A stretch of DNA of 64,000 nt from Ottowia flava (GCF_042680565.1 NZ_JBHUEJ010000019.1:248001-312000); one strand, 5' to 3'. Counted from the stretch's first letter, positions 8,913 to 17,922 are shown. Translations and numbers: made by a program. Notes: generated by a model not told the origin, from the letters alone.

Positions 8913-9703
8913 TGACGCTGCCCCCTTCCCCGCGTTCGTTGCGCCACTTGGCCGTCTGCCTTGCGTTGCTGACGCATGCACCGGGGGCCATGGCGCAAGC
9001 GGCCGAACTGGCCCTGCGACAAGCCGGTTTACCTGACCTTTGACACCGGCAGCATGGACGTGGCGCCACTGGTCGCCGTGGTGCTGCAGCGCCAGAAGGT
9101 GCGTGCGACCTTCTTAGCCGGTATGCACCCAACCCCCTCGGGTGACAGCCTGGACGCGAGCTGGGCGCCCTGGTGGAAAGCGCGCGCAGCCGAAGGACAC
9201 GCGTTGGCCGCGCGCACGGCGACGTGCGCGCCCGCAACCCGCAGTTCGTCGTGCGTCCGACGCTGGGGGCGTTTGCCGGCCGCACGTTCACCTGGCCCGC
9301 AGCCAGGTACTGCGAGAACATCAGCGCGGCGGCCGACCGGCTGGCGCACGTCACCGGTGCGCGCCCGCTGCCGCTGTACCGCGCCGCGGGCGGCAAGGCT
9401 TCGCCCCGTCTGCTGGCGGCTGCCCAGGCGTGCGGCTACGCGCAGGTCAATGGCCAGCCGCCCGGCTTTCTGACGGGTGTACCCGGTGCCCAGGACCCGA
9501 CGGAGCCACAGATCGCCCAAGCCGTGGCGCGTGTGCGTGGAGGCGACGTGGTGGCGGTCCCCTTGGGCGCCTGGTCGCGGCAAGTGCCGCAGGTGCCCGT
9601 GGGGCTGGAGCCGTGGATCGTGGGCCTGAAAGCGCAGGGTTTCTGCTTTCAGACGCTGCGCGAGCACCCGGACTACCGCGTGCAGGACGGCGCGCGGCGC
9701 TGA
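8912..9703 (+). pseudogene. Polysaccharide deacetylase (NodB fold), frameshifted
   Basis: This is a broken gene for an exported polysaccharide deacetylase. The frame opened at 8912 encodes a signal peptide (SLRHLAVCLALL, then AMAQA) and stops at 9043. A second frame from about 9015 carries the family's first motif, KPVYLTFDTG, and MDVAPLVA, up to about 9200. The original frame then resumes with a C-terminal half containing YRAAGGKASPRLL, GYAQVNGQPPGF and GFCFQTLREHPDY. The segment that should hold the metal-binding SHxxDH motif appears lost, since frame 2 jumps from GHALA to a remnant. At least two frameshifts plus a small deletion argue for true decay, though assembly error is possible. It overlaps the upstream membrane-protein gene by one base. 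Confidence 0.75.
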
Positions 9704-9710
9704 CAGGATT

Positions 9711-9771
9711 CTTGAGCAAATCGGCCGCTGGCGCTACAGGGGACTACGCAGGCAGCTATGAATTCAGGAGC
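9711..9771 (-). repeat. Dispersed repeat, copy 4
   Basis: On the minus strand it reads CATAGCTGCCTGCGTAG, then GTAGCGCCAGCG, then CGATTTG. It starts a few bases after the stop of the broken deacetylase. Confidence 0.85.
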
Positions 9772-9877
9772 GCTTACCGGGTTGGTCGGTCCGAAGCTGT
9801 CGAGGCCTTGCACCACCTCGCATGCCCGTCGTCACGCCCTTGGCCCACACCTGTGGTGTTGGCCGCGCGGCCGCGTG

Positions 9878-10447
9878 TCAGGGGGACGACGGCGCGGGGC
9901 AGTCCGGCTCCTTGACCACCGGGCAGCGCTCAAAGGCCTCAGGCCGTACCACACCCTTGGCAGCCCGAAAGCCGTCCAGGCAGCGGTACGCCGCGCCATA
10001 ACGCTGCCACTGCGCGGCGCAGCTCTGGTTGCTTGCAGACGGCCCCGTGGCGCGGCGCGCGGCGGACGCGGCCGAGGCGGACGCCTGAGGCTCCTGGTCC
10101 AGGTAATTGCGGTACTGCTGCATCAGGTCGCGCGCCCGCGACTGTTCGCTGGCCGCCAGGGGGGGCACGGTGGCGATGTCGGTCACGCGCGACGCCGGGC
10201 GGCCATTGGCCGGCGGCGGCGCATCGCTGAAGTGCACCACGCCGCGTTCATCCACCCAGCGCTTGATGGTGGGGGCCGTCGGGCCGGCGGGCGCCTTCGG
10301 GGCGCTGGCCCCAGCCTGGGGTGCCGACGCGGCGGGTGTCGGCTGGGCTAGGGCGCCCCAGGGCGCCGCAAACAGGAGCAGGGCGCCGAACTGGGCGCCC
10401 AGCAGGGCGTGTCTGCTGGAGAACAGGGTGGAGGCGGTGCGGGTCAT
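9878..10447 (-). CDS. DUF4124-containing exported protein
   Basis: This is an exported protein of 189 residues. A signal peptide (LLGAQFGALLLFAAP, cleavage after ALAQ) is followed by an Ala/Pro-rich linker and a short DUF4124 module (IKRWVDERGVVHFSD), a beta-hairpin common in Burkholderiales periplasmic proteins. The C-terminal half has four cysteines (SCAAQW, RCLDGF, RCPVV, DCP) that could form two disulfides. The reading frame is open to 10546, but the ATG at 10447 gives the shortest normal signal peptide; the ATG at 10456 is an alternative. Its role is unknown. It lies downstream of the quinone oxidoreductase gene on the same strand. Confidence 0.7.
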   Translation of the reverse strand: MTRTASTLFSSRHALLGAQFGALLLFAAPWGALAQPTPAASAPQAGASAPKAPAGPTAPTIKRWVDERGVVHFSDAPPPANGRPASRVTDIATVPPLAASEQSRARDLMQQYRNYLDQEPQASASAASAARRATGPSASNQSCAAQWQRYGAAYRCLDGFRAAKGVVRPEAFERCPVVKEPDCPAPSSP

Positions 10448-10542
10448 GGCGGCCATCTTGCCGTGTCGCGCCGGGCTTGCCAAGCGGGGGGTGCTGACTG
10501 CCGCGCACGCCGCGTCAGGGCGTGGCGCGGCCGCCCACGGCA

Positions 10543-11520
10543 TCACTCGTTGACCAGCACCAGCTTGCCCTTGACCTCGCGCGAGCCCATGCGGGCGTAG
10601 GCGGCTTTCAGCTCGCTCATGGGCATTTCACGGTCGATCACGGGCTTGATCTTGCCCTGGGCGTACCAGGTGGCCAGCTCCTGCATCATGGCGGCGTTGG
10701 CTTCGGGTTCCCGCTTGGCGAAGTCGCCCCAGAACACGCCGACGATGCTGGCGCCCTTGACCAGGGCCAGGTTGATCTTGATGGCCGGGATCTCGCCCGC
10801 GGCAAAACCCACGACGAGATGCCGTCCGCGCCAGGCGATCGAGCGGAACGCCGGCTCGGTGAACGGGCCGCCGACCGGGTCGTAGATCACGTCCGGGCCT
10901 TTTCCGCCCGTCAACTCCTTCAGGCGCTCGCGCAGGTCCTGCGTGCTGTAGTTGATGGTTTCGTCGGCCCCCAACGATTGGCAGAAGGCGCACTTCTCGT
11001 CGGTGGAGGCGGCGGCGATCACTTTTGCGCCCGCGATCTTGGCGATCTGGATGGCCGACATGCCCACGCCGCCTGCCGCGCCCAGCACCAGCACGGTTTC
11101 ACCGGGCTTCAGCTGCCCGCGGTCCAGCAGCGCGTGATGGCTGGTGGCGTAGATCATGATGAAGGCGGCGGCGTCGACGGCAGGAAAGCCCTCGGGCAGC
11201 GGCATGCAGAGCTTGGCGGGCGCCAGCGTGTGCGTGGCGAAGCCGCCCGTGCCCGACAGGCAGGCCACGGTCTGGCCGACTTTGACGTTGGTCACGCCTT
11301 CGCCCACGGCTTCGACCACGCCGGCGAATTCGGAGCCGGGCACGAAAGGCAATTCGGGCTTGAACTGGTACTTGTTCTGCACGATCAGCAGGTCGGGGAA
11401 GTTCAGGCTGGCCGCCTGGATGCGGATCAGCACCTGGCCCTTGGCCGGCTGGGGCGTGGGCATCTCCTTCCAGGTCAGGGCGTCAACGCCGATGGGGTTT
11501 TCGCAAAGCCAGGCGTGCAT
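10543..11520 (-). CDS. NADPH:quinone oxidoreductase family protein (zinc-independent MDR)
   Basis: This is a 325-residue member of the medium-chain dehydrogenase/reductase superfamily. It has the GroES-like N-terminal domain (SLNFPDLLIVQNKYQ, FVPGSEFAG) and the Rossmann domain with the nucleotide-binding loop GAAGGVGMSAIQ near residue 148. The zinc-ligand cysteines and histidines of alcohol dehydrogenases are absent, which places it with quinone oxidoreductase-like enzymes that reduce quinones or enones using NADPH. The start at 11520 gives MHAWLCENP, typical for the group. It is divergent from surE. Confidence 0.88.
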   Translation of the reverse strand: MHAWLCENPIGVDALTWKEMPTPQPAKGQVLIRIQAASLNFPDLLIVQNKYQFKPELPFVPGSEFAGVVEAVGEGVTNVKVGQTVACLSGTGGFATHTLAPAKLCMPLPEGFPAVDAAAFIMIYATSHHALLDRGQLKPGETVLVLGAAGGVGMSAIQIAKIAGAKVIAAASTDEKCAFCQSLGADETINYSTQDLRERLKELTGGKGPDVIYDPVGGPFTEPAFRSIAWRGRHLVVGFAAGEIPAIKINLALVKGASIVGVFWGDFAKREPEANAAMMQELATWYAQGKIKPVIDREMPMSELKAAYARMGSREVKGKLVLVNE

Positions 11521-11663
11521 GCGGGGGGTCTCCTCTGGGTTCGGGCGGGTGGAAAATTGATCAGATCATAGGAGCGCGCGGCGCCCCACGCATGTCTCTG
11601 CCGTGACCTGCGCGGGCCGCTTGGGGTGGCGCGCCTACAATCGGTTTCAGTTCCCCTTGCGCC

Positions 11664-12434
11664 ATGAAGATTCTCCTCAGCAACGACGACGGTTTCCAGG
11701 CCCCGGGCATCGTGGCCCTGCACCAGGCACTGGCCGCGTTCGCCGAGGTCGAAGTGGTCGCCCCCGAACACAACAACAGCGCCAAGTCGAATGCGCTGAC
11801 GCTGCATTCGCCGCTGTATGTGCACGAAGCCGCCAACGGCTTTCGCTACGTCAACGGCACGCCGGCCGACTGCGTGCACATTGCCTTGACCGGGCTGCTG
11901 GACTATCGGCCGGACCTGGTCGTGTCGGGCATCAACAACGGCGCCAACATGGGCGACGACACCATTTATTCCGGCACCGTGGGCGCCGCGATGGAAGGCT
12001 ACCTGTTCGGCATTCCGGCCATCGCCTTTTCGCAGATCGAGCGCGGCTGGGCGCATCTGGACGCCGCGGCGGCCAAGGCGGGCGAACTGGTGCAGCGCAT
12101 CGGTGCCCAGAAGCTGGGCGACGGCAAGCCCTGGCTGTTGAACGTGAACATTCCGAACGTGCCGCTGGACGAGATCAAGCCGCCCAAGATCTGCCGTCTG
12201 GGCCGGCGCCACGCGGCCGAACGCGTGATCACCATGGACAGCCCACGCGGTGAAACCATGTACTGGATTGGCGGTGCCGGGGCCGCCGCCGACGCGGCCG
12301 AGGGCACCGATTTCCACGCCACGGCGGCGGGCCACATCGCGCTGACCCCGCTCAAGGTCGACCTGACCGACCACGACGCGCTGGCCTACTGGTCGCAGGG
12401 CATGAAACAGCTGATGGAAGGAGCCCCGCGCTGA
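11664..12434 (+). CDS. surE: 5'/3'-nucleotidase SurE
   Basis: SurE is a metal-dependent nucleoside monophosphatase linked to stationary-phase survival. The 256-residue protein starts with the metal site MKILLSNDDG (Asp8, Asp9), continues with NNSAKSNALT around residue 38, and has the SGINNGANMG loop near 93. A TACAAT -10-like element lies 23-28 bp upstream of the ATG with no good -35 match. Its stop overlaps the pcm start by one base, so surE-pcm-nlpD form a compact operon, as in enterobacteria. Confidence 0.96.
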   Translation: MKILLSNDDGFQAPGIVALHQALAAFAEVEVVAPEHNNSAKSNALTLHSPLYVHEAANGFRYVNGTPADCVHIALTGLLDYRPDLVVSGINNGANMGDDTIYSGTVGAAMEGYLFGIPAIAFSQIERGWAHLDAAAAKAGELVQRIGAQKLGDGKPWLLNVNIPNVPLDEIKPPKICRLGRRHAAERVITMDSPRGETMYWIGGAGAAADAAEGTDFHATAAGHIALTPLKVDLTDHDALAYWSQGMKQLMEGAPR

Positions 12435-13240
12435 TGGCCACGCCGCCACAACGACCCGGCTTCCCCGCCCGCATCGACCTGGGATCGCGGCCCACGGCAG
12501 GCGTGTCGCGCCCGGGCACGCCCCGGCCGGCGCCGCGTTCGGTCGAGGGCGGGACTGCCGCAAGCGCAGGAGCGCCCGCAGCGGTGCGCGACAGCATCCC
12601 GGCGCGGGCGCGCATGGTGCAGCAGCTGATGGCCGAGGGCATCAGCGACCCGCTGGTGCTGCGCGCCATGGGCAGCGTGGACCGTCACCGCTTCGTCGAC
12701 AGCGCCTTGGTGCCGCAGGCCTACGAAGACACCGCACTGCCGATCGGCCTGGGACAGACCATTTCCAAGCCCAGCGTCGTGGCCCGTATGCTCGAATTGC
12801 TGATGCAGGGCGGCCTGAAGGGCGACAACGGCAAACTGGGTCGGGTGCTGGACATCGGCACCGGCTGCGGGTACCAGGCGGTGGTGATGGGGCAGATCGC
12901 CACCGAGGTCTACAGCATCGAGCGCCTGCGCGACCTGCATGAGAAGGCGCGTGCCAACCTGCGCCCCCTGCGCATCGCCAACGTGCACCTGATCCTGGGC
13001 GACGGCATGGCCGGTTTCCCCTCTGGCGCGCCGTACGCTGGCATCGTGGCGGCAGCCGGCGGCGAGGCGGTGCCAGATGCCTGGATCGACCAACTCGCTT
13101 ATGGTGGGCGCATCGTTGCACCGGTCGCTTCCGCGCCCGGGCAGCAGGCCTTGATGGTGATCGACAAATCGCGCAGCGGGCTTCGCCAGACGATTCTGGA
13201 AGCCGTCAATTTCGTGCCCTTAAAATCGGGGGTTGCCTAA
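12434..13240 (+). CDS. pcm: Protein-L-isoaspartate O-methyltransferase
   Basis: Pcm methylates isoaspartyl residues in damaged proteins to start their repair. It is 268 residues, about 50 longer than the E. coli enzyme because of a Pro/Arg-rich N-terminal extension that is common in Burkholderiales. The family core begins near RARMVQQLMAEGI. The catalytic-region motif ISKPSVVARM is near residue 112, and the SAM motif VLDIGTGCGYQ is near 138. The ATG overlaps the surE stop (TGATG). nlpD follows 23 bp later. Confidence 0.95.
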   Translation: MATPPQRPGFPARIDLGSRPTAGVSRPGTPRPAPRSVEGGTAASAGAPAAVRDSIPARARMVQQLMAEGISDPLVLRAMGSVDRHRFVDSALVPQAYEDTALPIGLGQTISKPSVVARMLELLMQGGLKGDNGKLGRVLDIGTGCGYQAVVMGQIATEVYSIERLRDLHEKARANLRPLRIANVHLILGDGMAGFPSGAPYAGIVAAAGGEAVPDAWIDQLAYGGRIVAPVASAPGQQALMVIDKSRSGLRQTILEAVNFVPLKSGVA

Positions 13241-13263
13241 GGCACTCACGGGAAGGTAGTTCT

Positions 13264-14115
13264 ATGCAGTTCTCAGGTCGCAAGACTTGGATTTCTTTCG
13301 CGCTGGTGGTGGCTGCGGCCGTCTCCGGCTGCTCGATGACATCGGCCTCGCGCGCGCCGGTGGAAGACCGCACGGTGGGTGGCAGCAGTGCCCCGCGCGT
13401 CGACCCTGCCACGCTGCCCGGTTACGAAAACACCGGCAAGCCCGGTTACTACTCGGTGCGCCCTGGCGACACGATCATGAAGATCGCCACCGAGGTCAAC
13501 CAGCCCTGGCGCGACATCGTGCGCTGGAACGCGCTGGAGAACCCCAACCAGATCGAGGTGGGCCAGGTGTTGCGCGTGGTGCCGCCTACGGGCAGCCAGA
13601 CGGTTGCCGTCGCCCCCGTCTCGGAAACCCGGCCGACGCCCCCGGCCGGCAGCACGCCCGCCAAGCCCCCGGTGCCGGTGGCCACGCAGACCACGCCAGG
13701 CGTCAGTCCACCGTCTCCGGCCACCCCGGCGCCTTCGGCTGGTGCCGATGATGTGGACTTCATCTGGCCCGCCAGCGGCGCCATGATCACGGGCTTCGAC
13801 GACGCCAAGAACAAAGGCATTGGCATCGCCGGCAAGGCGGGCGACCCGGTGCTGGCCGCGGCCGATGGCAAGGTGGTCTACGCCGGCGCCGGCCTGCGCG
13901 GCTACGGCAACCTGATCATCCTGAAGCACAACAACACCTTCCTGACGGCCTACGCGCACAACCAGACGCTGCTGGTCAAGGAAGACCAGAGCGTCAAGAA
14001 GGGCCAGAAGATTGCCGAGATGGGCTCGACCGATTCCGATCGCGTCAAGCTGCACTTCGAGATTCGCCGCTCAGGCAAGCCGGTCGATCCGGCGCGCTAC
14101 CTGCCCGCGCGCTGA
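13264..14115 (+). CDS. nlpD: NlpD-like LysM/M23 lipoprotein (amidase activator)
   Basis: This 283-residue outer-membrane lipoprotein has lipobox VSGC with Cys23, a LysM peptidoglycan-binding domain at about 60-105 (YYSVRPGDTIMKIA), a Pro/Thr-rich linker, and a C-terminal M23 (LytM) fold at about 160-283. The M23 zinc ligands are incomplete: the first motif reads KGIGIAGKAG with no HxxxD, and only the last His (KLHFEIR) remains. This is the degenerate pattern of NlpD/EnvC proteins, which do not cut peptidoglycan themselves but activate amidases at the septum. It is the last gene of the surE-pcm operon; rpoS, which follows nlpD in many proteobacteria, is not here. Confidence 0.92.
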   Translation: MQFSGRKTWISFALVVAAAVSGCSMTSASRAPVEDRTVGGSSAPRVDPATLPGYENTGKPGYYSVRPGDTIMKIATEVNQPWRDIVRWNALENPNQIEVGQVLRVVPPTGSQTVAVAPVSETRPTPPAGSTPAKPPVPVATQTTPGVSPPSPATPAPSAGADDVDFIWPASGAMITGFDDAKNKGIGIAGKAGDPVLAAADGKVVYAGAGLRGYGNLIILKHNNTFLTAYAHNQTLLVKEDQSVKKGQKIAEMGSTDSDRVKLHFEIRRSGKPVDPARYLPAR

Positions 14116-14138
14116 GCGCGCGGCCGGGCCGCCATGCC

Positions 14139-14171
14139 AACGGGCGCTCCAGCAGCGCCCGTTGCTGTTTT
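14139..14171 (+). terminator. Rho-independent terminator after nlpD
   Basis: A perfect 10-bp stem (AACGGGCGCT with AGCGCCCGTT) has a 5-base loop and is followed by GCTGTTTT. It closes the surE-pcm-nlpD operon. Confidence 0.8.
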
Positions 14172-14191
14172 CAGCGGGCGTTGATCGACCC

Positions 14192-14254
14192 ATGAAAACT
14201 CCTGAATTCATAGCTGCCTGCGCAGGTGGCTCTAGCGCCAGAGGCTGATTTGAC
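14192..14254 (+). repeat. Dispersed repeat overlapping the rlmD start, copy 5
   Basis: It reads CATAGCTGCCTGCGCAG, then CTCTAGCGCCAGAG, then GATTTGA. The TTG used as the likely rlmD start lies in its right end. Confidence 0.9.
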
Positions 14255-15719
14255 CGATAAAACAACTCCTGAAGCAGCGCGCCCCGAGGTCGCCGTCACG
14301 CCGCGCCCCGCGGGCCTGCCGGACGACGCGCTGCACATCAACGCGATCGACCTGGACGCACAAGGCATCGCGCGCCGGCCCGACGGCAAGGTGGTCTTCA
14401 TCGACGGTGCGCTGCCCGGTGAATGGGTCAGCGCCCAGGTCACCAAGCGCAAGAACCAGTGGGAAGCGGCCACGCTGACCGCGCTGCACCGCGAATCCAG
14501 CCTGCGCGTGCGCCCGCGCTGCCCGCACTTCGGCCTGCACCAGGGCGCCTGCGGCGGCTGCAAGATGCAGCACCTGGAGGCGTCCGCGCAGGTCGCCGTG
14601 AAGCAGCGCGTGCTGGAGGACAACCTGTGGCATCTCGGCAAAGTCAAGCCCGAGTTGATGCTGCGCCCCATCGAAGGCCCGACCTGGGGCTACCGCTACC
14701 GCGCGCGGCTGTCGGTGCGCTATGTCGTCAAGCGTGGCGAGGTGCTGATCGGCTTTCACGAACGCAAGAGCCGCTACGTGGCCGATATGCGCAGCTGCAG
14801 CGTGCTGCTGCCCCAAGTCAGCGACTTGCTGCTGCCGCTGCGCGCGCTGATCGAGAGCCTGCAGGCGCGCGAGACCTGCCCGCAGATCGAGCTGGCCGCG
14901 GGCGACGACGTCACCGCGCTGGTGCTGCGCCACCTGGAGCCGCTGTCGGACGCTGACCAGCAGAAGCTGCGCGACTTTGGCGCCGCGCACGGCGTGCAGT
15001 GGTGGCTGCAACCCAAAGGGCCGGACACGGTGCATTTGCTGGACGAGGGCGGGGCGCAGCTGGCCTACGCGCTGCCGGACTTCGGCATCACCATGCCGTT
15101 CAAGCCGACGGACTTCACCCAGGTCAACCCGCACATCAACCGCGTGCTGGTCACACGCGCGCTGCGCCTGCTGGCCGCGCAAAAGTCTGAGCGCGTGATC
15201 GACTGGTTCTGCGGCCTGGGCAACTTCACGCTGCCCATCGCCTCGCAAGCGGGCGAAGTCTTGGGCGTGGAAGGCAGCGACGCGCTGGTCGCGCGCGCGC
15301 AGCAAAACTATGAGAAGAATCGGGCTGCGGCGCTAGAAGGATCAGCGCTGGCAGCTACGCAATTCGTAGCGCGCAACCTGTTTGACATGACCGCCGCGCA
15401 GCTGGTGGCCGACGGCACGGCCGACCGCTGGCTGGTCGACCCGCCGCGCGAAGGCGCGTTTGCGCTGTGCAAGGCGCTGGCAGCGATCCACCAGGCGCGC
15501 ATCGGCGCCGAGGACGCGGATCCGCTACCCGCTGGCGCTGTCGCCTGGCAGCCGCCGCGCCGCATCGTCTACGTCAGCTGCAACCCGGCCACGCTGGCGC
15601 GCGACGCCGGCTTGCTGGTGCACCAGGCCGGCTATCGCTGCACGGCGGCGGGGGTGGTCAACATGTTCCCGCACACCGCGCACGTGGAAAGCATGGCGGT
15701 GTTCGAGCGGGCGGACTGA
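14250..15719 (+). CDS. rlmD: 23S rRNA (uracil-1939-C5)-methyltransferase
   Basis: RlmD (RumA) makes 5-methyluridine at position 1939 of 23S rRNA. The protein is about 489 residues. An N-terminal TRAM-like domain is followed by the iron-sulfur ligands in RCPHFG, GACGGCKMQ (near 90, 101, 104) and a fourth Cys near 181. The SAM motif DWFCGLGNFTLP is near residue 317, and the catalytic Cys lies in YVSCNPATLARD near 443. No ATG exists before the conserved region. TTG 14250 lies at the edge of a dispersed repeat and a GTG at 14226 lies inside it, so the element may have replaced the original start. Residues about 353-373 are also encoded by a repeat copy. Confidence 0.9.
   Translation: MTDKTTPEAARPEVAVTPRPAGLPDDALHINAIDLDAQGIARRPDGKVVFIDGALPGEWVSAQVTKRKNQWEAATLTALHRESSLRVRPRCPHFGLHQGACGGCKMQHLEASAQVAVKQRVLEDNLWHLGKVKPELMLRPIEGPTWGYRYRARLSVRYVVKRGEVLIGFHERKSRYVADMRSCSVLLPQVSDLLLPLRALIESLQARETCPQIELAAGDDVTALVLRHLEPLSDADQQKLRDFGAAHGVQWWLQPKGPDTVHLLDEGGAQLAYALPDFGITMPFKPTDFTQVNPHINRVLVTRALRLLAAQKSERVIDWFCGLGNFTLPIASQAGEVLGVEGSDALVARAQQNYEKNRAAALEGSALAATQFVARNLFDMTAAQLVADGTADRWLVDPPREGAFALCKALAAIHQARIGAEDADPLPAGAVAWQPPRRIVYVSCNPATLARDAGLLVHQAGYRCTAAGVVNMFPHTAHVESMAVFERAD
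15306..15370 (-). repeat. Dispersed repeat inside rlmD, copy 6
   Basis: On the minus strand it reads CGTAGCTGCCAGCGC, then TCTAGCGCCGCAG, then CGATT. It is in frame and adds the segment around AAALEGSALAATQ. Confidence 0.7.
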
Positions 15720-15764
15720 CGGGCGTGCTGCGCTCTGCCGGTCTGCGGCGGTAGAGTTCGCGGC

Positions 15765-16685
15765 TCAGACGCTGGCGGGTCGCGGCGCTTCGCCGCGGCA
15801 ATGGGCGATGAAGTCGGCGATCGCCCCGCGGTCGGGTCGCGCGCGGTGCGACACGATCGACAGCGCGCGCCGCTGTGGCCCCAGGCGACTGTGCAGTGAC
15901 ACCAGCGTGCCGTGGTCGATCTCGCGCTGCACCGCGTACCGCGACAACGCGGACAGCAGATCGCTGGCCAGCAGGGCGCGCTTGATCGCTTCGGTGCTGC
16001 CCAGCTCCAGCGCGACGTGGATCGATTCAAGCCGCCGACGCAGCCAACTTTCTGCGACCTGCCGGGTGCCCGAGCCGGGCTCGCGCAGAGCCCACGCGGC
16101 CGAACGCAGCGCCGCCAGTTCCACAGACGAGCCGGCCAGCGGGTGGCCTGCGCGTGCGACCAGCACCAGCTCGTCGTCGAGCCAGGGGCGCACCAGCACG
16201 TCGCGGTGCGCTACCGGGCCCTCGACAAAACCAATGTCCGCCTGCAGCGCAGCGACGGCTTCGACCACGTCACGCGTGTTGTCCACCGACATCTGGACCG
16301 GACGCCGCGGGTAACGGCGCACCCATTGCGCCAGGCGTTCGGGCAGCAGGTATTCGCCCACCGTGAAACTGGCCGCCACATGCAGCGACACCGCGCTGTC
16401 CTGCGCGAACATGGCTTCGATGTCGGCTGCCCGCTCGATCAGCGCCCGCGCAGGCGCGACCAGAGCGCGCCCGTGGGCGTTGAGTTTCAGGCGTTTGCCT
16501 GTGCGGTCAAACAGCGGCTGACCCAGTGCCGATTCCAGCTCGGCCAGCGCGGAGCTGATGGCCGATTGCGAGCGCGCCAACTGGTCCGCAGCGGCGCGCG
16601 CCGTGCCAGTCTGAGCGATGGCCAGGAAAACCTCGTACTGGCGCAGCGTCGCACGCGCCAAATGATCGGTCTGATCGATCAACAT
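15765..16685 (-). CDS. LysR-family transcriptional regulator (CysB/YeiE-like)
   Basis: This is a 306-residue LysR regulator. The winged helix-turn-helix lies at about 14-72 (AIAQTGTARAAADQLARSQS, ALGQPLFDRTGKRL), followed by the periplasmic-binding-protein-like effector domain. It is transcribed divergently from a YeiH-type transporter, the same arrangement as yeiE-yeiH in enterobacteria, so control of that transporter is likely. The 139-bp gap between the two starts is AT-richer than its surroundings and probably holds the operator. The effector is unknown; sulfite or a sulfonate would fit the neighbour. Confidence 0.88.
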   Translation of the reverse strand: MLIDQTDHLARATLRQYEVFLAIAQTGTARAAADQLARSQSAISSALAELESALGQPLFDRTGKRLKLNAHGRALVAPARALIERAADIEAMFAQDSAVSLHVAASFTVGEYLLPERLAQWVRRYPRRPVQMSVDNTRDVVEAVAALQADIGFVEGPVAHRDVLVRPWLDDELVLVARAGHPLAGSSVELAALRSAAWALREPGSGTRQVAESWLRRRLESIHVALELGSTEAIKRALLASDLLSALSRYAVQREIDHGTLVSLHSRLGPQRRALSIVSHRARPDRGAIADFIAHCRGEAPRPASV

Positions 16686-16824
16686 GAATTGAATTATGCG
16701 CTTTTCGGGTTCAAGTCATCTGCCTACCATCGCTGCAGCAAGTCCTGATGGACTGTCCCTGGGATATGCCTTCGCGGCAACCCAGTCTGCACCCATCAGG
16801 CAACTTGCTCACCCAGGAGAAACC

Positions 16825-17922
16825 GTGTCTGCATCCACCGCACCCGCCACCTCGCAACCCCTGTTGGCCGCGCAAACGCCGCGCACGCCGTCGCTCTGGC
16901 CGGGCTTGGCGTTGGCGGGCGCCCTGGCGGCTGTGGCGATCTGGCTGAGCCGGTATCCGTGGTTCCAGTCGCACGGCCTGTCGGCACTGACACTGGCCAT
17001 CGTGCTCGGCATGGTGGTCGGCAACACGGTGTATCCGCGCATTGCAGCGCAGGCACACACCGGCGTGGGCTTTGCCAAATCCACCTTGCTGCGTGCTGGC
17101 ATCGTGCTGTACGGCTTGCGCTTGACGTTCACAGACATTGCGCAGGTCGGCTGGCCGGGCGTGCTCATTGATGTACTGATGCTCGGTTCCACTTTTGTTG
17201 GCGCCTACTGGGTCGGCACGCGCCTGTTCAAGATGGACCGCCAGACCGTGCTGCTGATCGGCGCGGGCAGTTCGGTGTGTGGGGCAGCCGCCGTGCTGGC
17301 GACAGAGCCGGTGGTCAAGGCGCGCGCCGAGCAGGTGGCTGTGGCGGTCGCGACAGTGGTGGTGTTTGGCACACTGGCGATGTTCCTCTGGCCGACGCTC
17401 TACGCCCTGGCCACGCAAAGTGGCTGGCTGCAGATGGATGCGCACCAGTACGGGATCTTCGTCGGCTCCACCGTCCACGAAGTCGCCCAGGTCGTCGTGG
17501 CCGGCGCCTCTGAGGGTGAGGCCGCCGCCAACGCCGCCGTCATTGCGAAGATGGTGCGTGTGATGATGTTGGCGCCGCTGCTGATCGCGCTTTCATGGTG
17601 GCTGGCTGCGCCCAGCGCCGGAGCGGGATCGACGACCAGCGGTGAACCCAGCCGCGTGGTTATTCCTTGGTTCGCGGTCGGCTTCATCGCCGTCACTGCG
17701 TTCAACACCATCGTGCCGCTGCCCGCCCACTGGATTGTCGTGGGCCGGTGGGTCGACGACGCGCTGCTCGCCACCGCCATGGCCAGCCTCGGCCTGACCA
17801 CGCACTTGCAACTCATCCGCAAGGCAGGCGCCAAGCCGCTGTTATTGGCTGCAATGCTGTTCGGCTGGTTGCTGGGGGGCGGGCTACTGGTGAACGTGGC
17901 GGTGCATTGGCTGATGGGCTAA
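16825..17922 (+). CDS. YeiH-family putative sulfate exporter (UPF0324)
   Basis: This is a 365-residue inner-membrane protein with about ten hydrophobic segments, starting with LWPGLALAGALAAVAIWL. Conserved family stretches are GMVVGN near 62, the STLLRAGIVLYGLRLT helix, GAGSSVCGAAAV, and VGSTVHEVAQVV. The GTG at 16825 is chosen because a clear ribosome binding site, CAGGAG, lies 5-6 bases upstream and the frame further upstream is unlike the family. UPF0324 members are annotated as sulfate exporters mostly by context; direct proof of substrate is thin. It is divergent from the LysR gene. Confidence 0.87.
   Translation: MSASTAPATSQPLLAAQTPRTPSLWPGLALAGALAAVAIWLSRYPWFQSHGLSALTLAIVLGMVVGNTVYPRIAAQAHTGVGFAKSTLLRAGIVLYGLRLTFTDIAQVGWPGVLIDVLMLGSTFVGAYWVGTRLFKMDRQTVLLIGAGSSVCGAAAVLATEPVVKARAEQVAVAVATVVVFGTLAMFLWPTLYALATQSGWLQMDAHQYGIFVGSTVHEVAQVVVAGASEGEAAANAAVIAKMVRVMMLAPLLIALSWWLAAPSAGAGSTTSGEPSRVVIPWFAVGFIAVTAFNTIVPLPAHWIVVGRWVDDALLATAMASLGLTTHLQLIRKAGAKPLLLAAMLFGWLLGGGLLVNVAVHWLMG

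Noticed and set aside
11613..11641. Possible sigma-70 promoter before surE (TACAAT at 11636)
   Set aside because: The -10-like hexamer is good but no -35 element is found at 16-18 bp; too weak to list as a separate feature.
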